This document shows positions 1 through 6,566 of a stretch of 7,579 nt of DNA, one piece after another; the first letter of the stretch is position 1; each line of letters opens with the position of its first letter. A model generated the notes under the pieces. The model made no database searches. It was not told the origin of the DNA and saw only the letters and a list, made by a program, of their open reading frames with translations. Source of the stretch: Chloroflexota bacterium (GTDB taxonomy: Bacteria; Chloroflexota; UBA6077; CF-72); NCBI GenBank assembly GCA_019242065.1, contig JAFAWJ010000675.1, positions 1 through 7,579 on the forward strand, read 5' to 3'. Position numbers and translations under genes: made by a program.

Positions 1-24
1 GCCCACCAACTCTTCGAACCTGAT

Positions 25-38
25 CTCGTTAGAACGAG
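25..38. repeat. 14-bp palindrome CTCGTT-AG-AACGAG
   Basis: Two 6-bp arms separated by 2 nt. The loop is too short for a stable RNA hairpin, so if it means anything it is more like a dimeric-regulator site. A similarly built but unrelated palindrome, CGCGTC-GA-GACGCG, lies at 256-269. Short palindromes are expected by chance, so this is a weak candidate. Confidence 0.2.
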
Positions 39-82
39 CGTAGGGAAGCGGGGTACATGCGAACAGCCCTGGTTCGCGTGTG

Positions 83-161
83 CTGCTGCATCGCGCCCTT
101 TTCGACGGATGACCGTTTCATCCAGCCCGATTTGTGGCGGAGCAACACGGCGATGCAGCAG
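83..161. repeat. Perfect 12-bp inverted repeat enclosing a smaller hairpin
   Basis: CTGCTGCATCGC at 83-94 is the exact reverse complement of GCGATGCAGCAG at 150-161, with 55 nt between. Within that loop, GGATGA (107-112) and TCATCC (118-123) can pair around a 5-nt loop. If transcribed, this could fold into a nested stem in the leader of the operon; as DNA it could bind a regulator. The repeat is visible directly; any regulatory role is inference. Confidence 0.45.
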
Positions 162-302
162 GCAACGACAAGTTCAAACGGTACTCTCTCACCCGTTCGC
201 ACGGAGCGGCGTGACAACGCGTTGCCTGAGGCGGACTCGAGTAGCGCAGTCCACTCGCGTCGAGACGCGGAAGTCGGCCCGGTCGCCGAAGGCGGCGGCC
301 GC

Positions 303-2624
303 ATGCGGGCGGTGCGCCTGGACGGACCTGGTCTCGCCCCCCACCTCGAACACCTGCCAGTCCCGCGTCTGGCACCCGGCGAGGCACTGATCAGGGTGCT
401 CGCCGCCGGCGTGTGTCACACCGAGCTGCAGCTGATGGACGGCACGCTCAACCCTGGCGTCTGGCCCTTGACTCCAGGCCACGAAATCGTCGGCGAGGTC
501 GTGGACGGCGCTGCCGAGCTCGTCGGATCTCGGGCAATTGTCTACTACAGCCGGCCATGCGGCGAGTGCGCCTTCTGTCAGTCCGGCCAGGAGCAGGTGT
601 GTCCGAACGCCGGCCCCCAGCCGGGGCTGTCAACCGACGGAGGTTTCGCCGAGTGCGTTCGCGTACCGGCCGACTGCCTGGTGCCATTGCCGCCCGAGCT
701 CAATGCAAGTGAAGCGGCGCCGCTCGGCTGCGCCGCCGCTACGGCCCTTCACGCGCTCGACAGCGTGGCGCATGTCGCCGCCGGCGAGACGATCGTGGTG
801 TATGGCGTCGGCGGCGTTGGCCTGGCGCTGGTCCAGCTGGGCGCCTTGCGCGGCGCCCGCGTGCTCGCCATCGGTCGGTCCAGCGCCAAGCTCCAGCTGG
901 CGCGCGAACTGGGCGCCACGGACGTGGTCGACGCGGGCGCCGGCGATCCCGTGCTCGCGGTCGCGCGTCTGACGCACGGCGAGGGTGCGCACGCGGTCTT
1001 CGAGCTGGTGGGTGCGGAGTCCACGCTGCTGGCGGCGATCGACATGTTGCGGCGGCAGGGTCGGCTGGTGCTGGTCGGCTACGGCAGCGCCCGACTGCGC
1101 ATCAATCCACTCAAGCTGGTGCTGCGCGAGACGCGGCTGCTGAGCTCGCTTGGCAACACGCGGGCGGAGCTGGTGGAGGTGGTGCGGCTGGCGGCGGCGG
1201 GCGCGCTGCGCGTACCGATCGCGGGCGAGTACGCGCTGGAGGAGGCGGGCGCGGCGCTGGCGGAGCTGCGTTCGGGCGCCGTCGTGGGCCGCGCGGTGGT
1301 GGTGCCGGACCTCGCTCCACGCATAGCACACGGGGCGTCACGCGAAGCGCCACACGCGTTGGCACCGACGGATGTGACGTCTCCCGAGTGGTCACACGTT
1401 GACGCGGAAGGAGATACCACGACTGGCGGACCGTCACAGCAAGCCGCACGCGCCGCGGCGGCTCGGGGCGCGTCACCTGGAGCTGTCGCGGCCGTCGACG
1501 GCGGGCCGCCGCTCGAGGCCGAGCTTCTGGCGTTTGTCCACCGCGGCATCGACGCCCCCCGCGACGACGCCGAGTTCTCGGAGCTTGCCCTCCGCCTCTT
1601 TGCCTACCAGTTCGCCAACAACCGCGCCTATCGACTCCTCTGCGAACGCCGCGCTCAGACGCCGCACACCGCGCGGCACTGGCGCGACATTCCACCGCTG
1701 CCCATCGCCGCGTTCAAGGAGACGCTGCTGGCCACCGAGCCGATCGACGGCGCCGCGGAGTTCAACTCGAGTGGCACCACCCGACCCGAGCACAAAAGCC
1801 GCCACTTCCATCCCAGCCTGCGGCTCTACGACCTCAACGCCCGATTGAACTTCAAGGCGCACGTGCTGCCCGACGTGGAGCGCATGCGGTGCGCGGTGCT
1901 CTTCCCACACCGGAGCGAGATGCCGAACTCGTCGCTGGCGCACTGGCTGACGCTGATGGTCGAAGCCTTCGGAGCAGGCGCCGCGACTGACCAATGGTTT
2001 GTCACCACCGCCGGCGGACTGGATGCCACGCGCCTGGCCGCGGCGCTGGACTCCGCAACCGCATCCGATACACCGGTGTGCCTCCTGGCCGCCAGTTTCG
2101 GCCTGGTCCACTTTCTCGAATATTGCGAGTCACACGGACTGCGCTTCCAATTGCCGCCTGGCAGTCGGGTGATGGACACCGGTGGCTACAAAGGTCGCTC
2201 GCGGGAATACGCTCGCGACGAGCTGTACGCCCTGATCACCGACCGTCTGGGGGTGCCAGCCAGCCACATCGTCAACATGTATGGGATGACCGAGCACGGC
2301 ACGCAGTTCCTGGACAACACACTCCGCGCGGCGGCGAACTCCAACACCGTGGAGCGATGCAAAATTGTACCGCCCTGGGCGCGGACGCTGGTGGTCGACC
2401 CCGAAACACTCCAGGAAGTTCCACGCGGCGAGCGCGGACTCCTGCTCCACGTGGACCTGATCAACCGCGCCTCAGTGCTGGCGGTGCTCAGCGAGGACGT
2501 CGGACGCGCGGTGGGTGACGGTTTCGAGCTGTTCGGGCGTGCGAGCGCCAGCGAAGCACGGGGCTGTTCGATCGCACTCGACGAGCTGATCGAAGCGGTG
2601 CGCACGGACGGTGCACGTCGATGA
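303..2624 (+). CDS. Fusion: zinc-dependent alcohol dehydrogenase + LuxE-type acyl-protein synthetase
   Basis: 773 residues from the ATG at 303. Residues 1-335 are a medium-chain dehydrogenase/reductase: catalytic-zinc residues C38, H60-E61 and probably C143; a structural-zinc set C86, C89, C92, C100; and a Rossmann motif YGVGGVG at 167-173. The second strand ends in GRSSAK (191-196) without an acidic residue, which suggests NADP(H) preference. Residues about 336-403 are an Ala/Pro/Ser/Thr-rich linker. Residues about 404-773 match LuxE acyl-protein synthetases: FNSSGTTRP (487-495, ATP-binding type), MDTGGYKGRS (624-633), NMYGMTEHG (658-666) and a C-terminal RGCS with C755 in the place of the acyl-carrying cysteine of LuxE. 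LuxE proteins activate a carboxylate with ATP and pass the acyl group to LuxC, which is the next gene. The fused dehydrogenase would interconvert the resulting aldehyde and its alcohol. Start choice: the ADH domain begins at M303 (weak GAAGG at 288-292); an ATG at 57 would add 82 non-homologous-looking residues. Family calls are firm; substrate unknown. Confidence 0.88.
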   Translation: MRAVRLDGPGLAPHLEHLPVPRLAPGEALIRVLAAGVCHTELQLMDGTLNPGVWPLTPGHEIVGEVVDGAAELVGSRAIVYYSRPCGECAFCQSGQEQVCPNAGPQPGLSTDGGFAECVRVPADCLVPLPPELNASEAAPLGCAAATALHALDSVAHVAAGETIVVYGVGGVGLALVQLGALRGARVLAIGRSSAKLQLARELGATDVVDAGAGDPVLAVARLTHGEGAHAVFELVGAESTLLAAIDMLRRQGRLVLVGYGSARLRINPLKLVLRETRLLSSLGNTRAELVEVVRLAAAGALRVPIAGEYALEEAGAALAELRSGAVVGRAVVVPDLAPRIAHGASREAPHALAPTDVTSPEWSHVDAEGDTTTGGPSQQAARAAAARGASPGAVAAVDGGPPLEAELLAFVHRGIDAPRDDAEFSELALRLFAYQFANNRAYRLLCERRAQTPHTARHWRDIPPLPIAAFKETLLATEPIDGAAEFNSSGTTRPEHKSRHFHPSLRLYDLNARLNFKAHVLPDVERMRCAVLFPHRSEMPNSSLAHWLTLMVEAFGAGAATDQWFVTTAGGLDATRLAAALDSATASDTPVCLLAASFGLVHFLEYCESHGLRFQLPPGSRVMDTGGYKGRSREYARDELYALITDRLGVPASHIVNMYGMTEHGTQFLDNTLRAAANSNTVERCKIVPPWARTLVVDPETLQEVPRGERGLLLHVDLINRASVLAVLSEDVGRAVGDGFELFGRASASEARGCSIALDELIEAVRTDGARR
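1314..1511 (+). other. Interdomain linker of the dehydrogenase-LuxE fusion, compositionally unlike its flanks
   Basis: This encodes residues about 338-403 of the fusion, between the last dehydrogenase strand (GRAVVVP) and the first LuxE helix (LEAELLAFVHRG). It lacks conserved motifs and is rich in Ala, Ser, Thr, Pro and His. In its first 35 codons, 15 end in A or T by hand count, including ATA, TCA and GTT, while about 7 of the 95 codons before it do. It also contains out-of-frame stops that would close the dehydrogenase frame after a single indel (TAG 1324-1326 and TGA 1375-1377, both in the same alternative frame). Both facts fit a former intergenic spacer now read through. That history is inference; the open frame is what is seen. 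Confidence 0.55.
1408..1421 (+). promoter_or_regulatory. Perfect Shine-Dalgarno AAGGAG plus in-frame ACG inside the fusion gene
   Basis: AAGGAG at 1408-1413 is followed after 5 nt (ATACC) by ACG at 1419-1421, in phase with the LuxE domain (T373 of the fusion). It is the best ribosome-binding site seen upstream of any domain in the window, yet it lies inside an open frame. One transition would turn ACG into ATG. It therefore looks like the relic of a separate luxE-like start, or a rare-codon internal start giving a free protein of about 401 residues. Function is unproven. Confidence 0.45.
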
Positions 2625-4189
2625 TTGACGCTCGGACACTCACGGTGCGCTCCGTCGGCTGGCTGCCTGGCGTGCGGGATGCGGACATTGCGGAGTGGCA
2701 GACGCTCCACTTTGACAGTGGACTCGAACTGCGCGTGCCGCGCTTGTCGCCGTCGGGTTTGGCGGCGCAGCTCCAGCGAATCGCGGCCGCGCGCGACGCA
2801 TATCTCGCCGACTTGCCCGTGCGCCACATCATCACCATCCTCGATCGCGTAGCCAACCGCTGGCTCGATCCCAGCTCGGCGTATCGACGCGAAGCCGATC
2901 TTCTGCTGCCGCGGATCACCGGCTACGCCGAACCCGCCGTGCGCAAAGGGCTGGTCAGCTACCTCGGCATGCTCCGCGCCGAGAATCTCCGGCGTCTGCT
3001 GGAGGAAGAGCTACCTGACCCGACCGTACTCGATGAGTTCGTCCCGCGCGCGCGGGGTGGTGGCTGGACGCGCGCATTTGGTCCGCGGCTGACGGTCCAC
3101 GTGTGGAGTGGCAATGTGCCTGGCCTGCCAGCGCAGAGTCTGGTTGCGGCACTGCTGGCGAAGTCTGCCAGTTTTGGCAAAGTCGCGTCGGAGGAGCCGC
3201 TGTTCGCCACGCTGCTGGCGGAATCTATCGCCGAGGTGGATCCGGAACTGGCGGACTGTCTTGCGGTCGGCTACTGGCGAGGTGGTGACACACAGTTGGA
3301 GTCGGTTGCGTTCGAGCAGGCGGAGACGGTTATCGCCTACGGCAGTGAGCGCGCCGTGGAGTCGGTGCGAGCGCAGGTGCCGCCCGAGCGGCGCTTTATC
3401 GCCTACGGCCACAAGCTGAGCTTTGGCGTGGTCGGCCGCGAAGCGCTGGCGGCGCAGCCGCTGCCGGAAACGCTGCGGCGAGCGGCGTATGACGTCGTCA
3501 AATATGACCAGCAGGGGTGTCTGTCGCCGCATGTGGTGTACGTGGAGCGGGGCGGCGACACGTCGCCGCTTGACTTTGCGGCGGCGCTCGCACAGGCGCT
3601 TGGCGAGTACGCCGCCAGCGTGCCGCGGGGGCAGCTGACGCTGGCGGAGGCCAGCAGCCTGGCGCAGCTGCGCCGACAGTACGAGCTACGCGAGGTGCTG
3701 GGCGCAACACAGCATGACGGCGCAGTAGCCGAAAACGACGTTTCCCGCCCACCGGAAGACAACACCGACGTCGCGGTGTTCGCGGCGGGCGACGCCGTCG
3801 TCATCTTCGACGCTGACCCACAGTTTCAGGCCTCGTGTTTGAATCGCGTCGTCTTCGTCAAGCCCGTGGATGACCTGCTCCACGACGTCCCGCGCCTGGC
3901 CGCCGCCGTTCGTCGCTATTTGCAAACCTGCGGAGTCGCCGCCAGCCCCGAGCGGACGCGCGCGCTGGCCGGAGCGCTCGGTCGTCTGGGACTCGATCGC
4001 GTCTGCCCGCTCGGCCGCATGGGCGACGTGGCGGCGACCTGGCACCACGACGGCCGCTTCAACGTGCTCGAACTGCTGCGCTGGACGGATCTCGAGCCCG
4101 ATGCCAGCGCCGGCCGCTGGGAATTCGAACATCCGGATCTCGGACTGTACGCCACTCCATCGACACAGGGGGAACTCAATGGCAACTGA
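2621..4189 (+). CDS. LuxC-type acyl reductase (acyl-CoA/acyl-enzyme reductase)
   Basis: 522 residues, of the LuxC fatty-acyl reductase family, which accepts an activated acyl group on a cysteine and reduces it with NADPH to the aldehyde. Visible landmarks: HVWSGNVPGLP (160-170), AALLAKSASFGKVASEEP (176-193), a turn with YGSERAV (240-246), and the catalytic cysteine C300 in YDQQGCLSPH (295-304). A C-terminal part runs through QFQASCLNRVVFVKP (401-415) to PLGRMGD (463-469). It is somewhat longer than the roughly 480 residues usual for luminous-bacteria LuxC; a polar stretch near 362-383 (HDGAVAENDVSRPPED) may account for part of this. The ATG overlaps the stop of the LuxE-containing gene as ATGA and has no strong ribosome-binding site of its own, so the two are probably translationally coupled, as expected for LuxE/LuxC partners acting in one complex. 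I give no lux symbol because no luciferase genes accompany it and the acyl substrate is unknown. Confidence 0.9.
   Translation: MIDARTLTVRSVGWLPGVRDADIAEWQTLHFDSGLELRVPRLSPSGLAAQLQRIAAARDAYLADLPVRHIITILDRVANRWLDPSSAYRREADLLLPRITGYAEPAVRKGLVSYLGMLRAENLRRLLEEELPDPTVLDEFVPRARGGGWTRAFGPRLTVHVWSGNVPGLPAQSLVAALLAKSASFGKVASEEPLFATLLAESIAEVDPELADCLAVGYWRGGDTQLESVAFEQAETVIAYGSERAVESVRAQVPPERRFIAYGHKLSFGVVGREALAAQPLPETLRRAAYDVVKYDQQGCLSPHVVYVERGGDTSPLDFAAALAQALGEYAASVPRGQLTLAEASSLAQLRRQYELREVLGATQHDGAVAENDVSRPPEDNTDVAVFAAGDAVVIFDADPQFQASCLNRVVFVKPVDDLLHDVPRLAAAVRRYLQTCGVAASPERTRALAGALGRLGLDRVCPLGRMGDVAATWHHDGRFNVLELLRWTDLEPDASAGRWEFEHPDLGLYATPSTQGELNGN
4167..4173 (+). promoter_or_regulatory. Ribosome-binding site of the permease gene
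   Basis: AGGGGGA lies 5 nt before the ATG at 4179, inside the last codons of the luxC-like gene. It selects this ATG over the long upstream extension that is open in the same frame but merely overlaps luxC out of phase. Confidence 0.6.
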
Positions 4190-5537
4190 TGTCGCAACGG
4201 ACCCCGAAGGTGACCTCGTCCTCAAGCCCGCCAGTACGCTGACGATCGGCCTCGAGGAGCGACCGCCAGTCCCGCAAGCGATCGCCCTGGGCTTTCAACA
4301 CGTGCTCGTGTCCAACGTCTGGTTGGACCCGGTCTTCGTCGCGGCGGTGGGCGGTCTGTCGGCGGCACTGGCTGGCAACCTGATCAACGCCATCTTCCTG
4401 GCGGCTGGACTGGTGACGTTGACCCAGTCCACCCGGCTGGTCCGCTTGCCGGTTGTCGAGGGTCCGTCGGCAGCCTTCGACGGACTCATGATCGGGTTCG
4501 CCAAAGCCGGCCAACTGGCGATGGCGACCACCGGCTTGTTGATCGGCGGCGCGCTAGTGTTCATCGTCGCCGCGAGCGGTCTGCTGGGGCTGGTGCGGCG
4601 ACTGTTCTCGCCGGCGGTCACCGGCGCGGTTATTCTGCTGGTGGGCATCGCGTTGGCGGGCTTCACGCTGGAGGAGTTTCTCGGCGGCAATCCGTCGAGT
4701 CCGGACTTCGGCAGCCCGCAGACGCTGACCATTTCGACCGCAACCTTGCTGACCGTCCTGCTGCTTAGCTCGTTCGGCACCGGTCCATGGCGGGCGTACG
4801 CATTCATCTGGGGCTTGCTGATTGGCGACGCGCTCAGCCTGGTTTTTGGTCGGCTGTCGTTCGAGGCGGTGGGCAGCGCGGCGTGGATCGGCATCCCGCA
4901 ACTGCTGCCGTATGGCGGTTTGCAGTTCGACGCCGGCGTCACACTGGCGCTGCTGTTTGCATTCCTTGTCGCCATCATCGAGGCCATAGGCGTGTACTAC
5001 GCCGCTGGCGAGATCGTCGGGACGCCAATTACCGACCAGCGCATCCGACTGGGTGTCTCGGGTGAGGCGTTGGGGTCGATGATCTCGTCGGTGTTCGGTG
5101 GCTTCGCCACGACGGCGTACGCACAGAACGTCGGCTTGTTGAAGCTGACGGGGGTTGGCAGCCGATTTGCCGTCACCGTGGCGGGGATTATTTTCCTGGT
5201 GTTGGCGTTTATTCCCAAGCTCGGGGCGGTGCTGGCGGCCACGCCGGATCCGGTGGTCGGCGGCATCTTTCTGCCAGCGGCGGCGTCGCTGATCATGACG
5301 GGTGTGGCGGCGCTGGCGCGCACGCCAGATACGCCGCGGCACGCGGCGGTGGGTGGTCTGGCGGTGATTCTGGGGACGGGGCTGCCGCCGCTGATGACCT
5401 CGTTGGGGACGAAGCTGCCGCCGGTGGCGACGCAGCTGCTTTCGCAGCCGGTGGTGGTTGGCGCGGTGGTCGCGTTGGTGCTGGAGATTGTGCTGGTGCA
5501 AATTCCGAACGGGCGGACCACGAGGGGAGCCTCCTGA
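4179..5537 (+). CDS. NCS2-family (xanthine/uracil permease type) membrane transporter
   Basis: 452 residues, an integral membrane protein with the 12-14 helical segments of the nucleobase:cation symporter-2 fold. Roughly visible helices start near residues 33, 52, 68, 97, 117, 143, 185, 205, 252, 296, 329, 356, 387 and 420, after a polar N-terminus of about 30 residues. Family marks: Q40-H41 in the first helix (GFQHVL), E268 in IIEAIGVYYAAGE (266-278), where NCS2 proteins carry a substrate-binding glutamate, and AYAQNVGLLKLTGVGSR (313-329), the family signature. The signature has Q-N (316-317), as in xanthine/urate carriers, not the E-N of uracil carriers, so a purine-like substrate is the first guess. 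The gene overlaps luxC by 11 nt and has a good ribosome-binding site, so it belongs to the same transcript. Its position between acid-reduction genes and a Gfo/Idh/MocA oxidoreductase leaves open transport of another heterocyclic or acidic compound. Family confident, substrate not. Confidence 0.88.
   Translation: MATDVATDPEGDLVLKPASTLTIGLEERPPVPQAIALGFQHVLVSNVWLDPVFVAAVGGLSAALAGNLINAIFLAAGLVTLTQSTRLVRLPVVEGPSAAFDGLMIGFAKAGQLAMATTGLLIGGALVFIVAASGLLGLVRRLFSPAVTGAVILLVGIALAGFTLEEFLGGNPSSPDFGSPQTLTISTATLLTVLLLSSFGTGPWRAYAFIWGLLIGDALSLVFGRLSFEAVGSAAWIGIPQLLPYGGLQFDAGVTLALLFAFLVAIIEAIGVYYAAGEIVGTPITDQRIRLGVSGEALGSMISSVFGGFATTAYAQNVGLLKLTGVGSRFAVTVAGIIFLVLAFIPKLGAVLAATPDPVVGGIFLPAAASLIMTGVAALARTPDTPRHAAVGGLAVILGTGLPPLMTSLGTKLPPVATQLLSQPVVVGAVVALVLEIVLVQIPNGRTTRGAS
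5522..5529 (+). promoter_or_regulatory. Ribosome-binding site of the Gfo/Idh/MocA gene
   Basis: GAGGGGAG ends 8 nt before the ATG at 5538, within the last codons of the permease gene. The permease stop (TGA 5535-5537) directly abuts the ATG, so termination and re-initiation are probably coupled. Confidence 0.6.
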
Positions 5538-6566
5538 ATGGAGCGACCGCAGATTGGCATCGGCATCATTGCCTCGGGCTACATGGGGCGGACGTATGCC
5601 GAATGTGTCGCCCGTTACAACAGCGGCGCCCGGTTGGTGGCGGTCGCTGGCGGCAGCCGCGCACCTGGGCTGGCGGCGGACTACGGCATCGCCGCTGAGC
5701 CGTCAGTGGAGGCGCTCGTGCGGCGACCGGATGTCGACGCCGTCATTATCACCTCACCGCAATCGGCGCACGCGGAGCACACGGCGCTGGCGGCCAGCTA
5801 TGGCAAGCACGTGCTGGTCGAAAAGCCGATGGCCACCTCGACGGCGGAGTGTCGGCGGATGATCGACGCCTGCCGCCAGCATGGGGTCAAGCTGTCAGTG
5901 ATCAAGCCGTGGCGCTATCGCGGATCGACTCGCAAGCTGCATGACAGCATCCAGCGGGGTGAGATCGGCGAGGTGCGGATGCTGACCTTGTGGTGGCTCT
6001 ATCCACGCTTGCCGTTCATCGGCAAGGAGTGGTTCCGCGACCCAAAAGAAGGCGGACTGTTCCTCGACGCCGGCTCGCACTGCTTCGACTACTTGCGCTG
6101 GATCGCGGGTGCGGAACCGTCGCGGCTGTATGCGCTCATCGCCAACTACAATAACGAGGGCGAGACGCCGCGCAGCACCATGACGACGTTGACCTTCACC
6201 AACGGCGTCATGGCCAACCTGTGGCTCAGCTATGAGGTGCCGAGTCCGGGTTGGGAGCACACCGACTTTCGTGCGCGAGTGGTCGGGTCGCTAGGCAACC
6301 TGGATGCGCACGGCTATGGCGCCTTGCAGGTAGGTCAGGGTGACGCGTGGCGGATTGTCTACGAGCAGGCGGAGATGGACTATGTCAATCGGCCGCTGGA
6401 CTTCGTGCGGTTGGAGGCGTTTATCGACATGGTGCAGGATTTTGTCGATGCGCTGCGGGAGGGGCGGGAGCCGCCGGTGACAGGCGAAGATGGCCTGGCG
6501 GCGGTGGCGATGGTGGAAGCTGGGTATCGCTCCAGTGCGCTGGGGCAGGCGGTCGAGCTTGGTTAG
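5538..6566 (+). CDS. Gfo/Idh/MocA-family NAD(P)-dependent oxidoreductase
   Basis: 342 residues, the usual length for the family, whose members oxidise or reduce sugars, cyclitols and related hydroxylated compounds. The N-terminal Rossmann fold has GIIASGYMG (9-17) as the dinucleotide-binding loop, followed by VDAVIITSPQSAHAEH (66-81) and the hallmark EKP at 95-97 (VLVEKPMA). The C-terminal half holds the catalytic block GGLFLDAGSHCFDYLRW (172-188), with D177 and H181 as the expected catalytic pair. No signal peptide is seen, so it is cytoplasmic. It is the last gene of the plus-strand operon, abutting the permease with no gap, and it faces the mandelate-racemase-type gene, an enzyme class that often works on sugar acids. 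A shared pathway of import, dehydrogenation and dehydration of a sugar-like compound is possible but only inferred. The reaction cannot be named from sequence. Confidence 0.9.
   Translation: MERPQIGIGIIASGYMGRTYAECVARYNSGARLVAVAGGSRAPGLAADYGIAAEPSVEALVRRPDVDAVIITSPQSAHAEHTALAASYGKHVLVEKPMATSTAECRRMIDACRQHGVKLSVIKPWRYRGSTRKLHDSIQRGEIGEVRMLTLWWLYPRLPFIGKEWFRDPKEGGLFLDAGSHCFDYLRWIAGAEPSRLYALIANYNNEGETPRSTMTTLTFTNGVMANLWLSYEVPSPGWEHTDFRARVVGSLGNLDAHGYGALQVGQGDAWRIVYEQAEMDYVNRPLDFVRLEAFIDMVQDFVDALREGREPPVTGEDGLAAVAMVEAGYRSSALGQAVELG
6563..6566. other. Convergent 4-bp overlap of two stop codons
   Basis: TTAG at 6563-6566 contains the plus-strand TAG stop (6564-6566) and the complement of the minus-strand TAA stop (6563-6565). 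No stem followed by a T-run is seen around the junction, so there is no obvious bidirectional terminator. Transcripts from both sides probably run into each other. Confidence 0.7.

Larger units (their letters stand above)
1..302. other. Leader/intergenic region before the operon, rich in inverted repeats
   Basis: I see no convincing gene here. A frame in phase with the first operon gene is open back to an ATG at 57, preceded by AGGGAAG (42-48), but the 82 extra residues look disordered and low-complexity, resemble no dehydrogenase N-terminus, and by hand count 23 of 82 codons end in A or T, against about 7 of 95 in the dehydrogenase domain. Frame 2 is open from the left edge to a TAG at 41-43 and could be the last 13 codons of an upstream gene, but it is too short to judge. 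The stretch holds several possible stems: CTCGTT-AG-AACGAG (25-38), a 12-bp pair at 83-94/150-161 enclosing GGATGA/TCATCC (107-112/118-123), GGACT/AGTCC (233-237/248-252) and CGCGTC-GA-GACGCG (256-269). No clear -35/-10 promoter can be picked out. The region most likely carries the operon promoter and leader. Confidence 0.5.

Noticed and set aside
13..20. TTCGAACC resembling a tRNA T-loop
   Set aside because: The flanking bases do not form a T-stem on either strand, and no acceptor stem, anticodon arm or CCA end can be built around it.
630..1331. Minus-strand open frame of 233 codons opposite the dehydrogenase domain
   Set aside because: The low-complexity Arg/Gln/His composition is expected from the complement of high-GC coding DNA; no ribosome-binding site or family match is seen.
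83..2624. A luminous-bacteria lux operon
   Set aside because: Only LuxE- and LuxC-type proteins are present. No luciferase subunit, LuxD or flavin-reductase homologue is found in the window, and a permease and sugar-type enzymes follow instead.
1419..2624. A separate luxE-like gene starting at ACG 1419
   Set aside because: Not annotated as its own CDS because the dehydrogenase frame reads through without a stop and ACG starts are very rare; kept as a finding instead.
4554..5501. Long open frame (315 codons) on the minus strand opposite the permease
   Set aside because: It is a shadow of the GC-rich permease gene. Its product is full of Arg, Gln and His with no recognisable fold, whereas the plus strand has clear NCS2 signatures.
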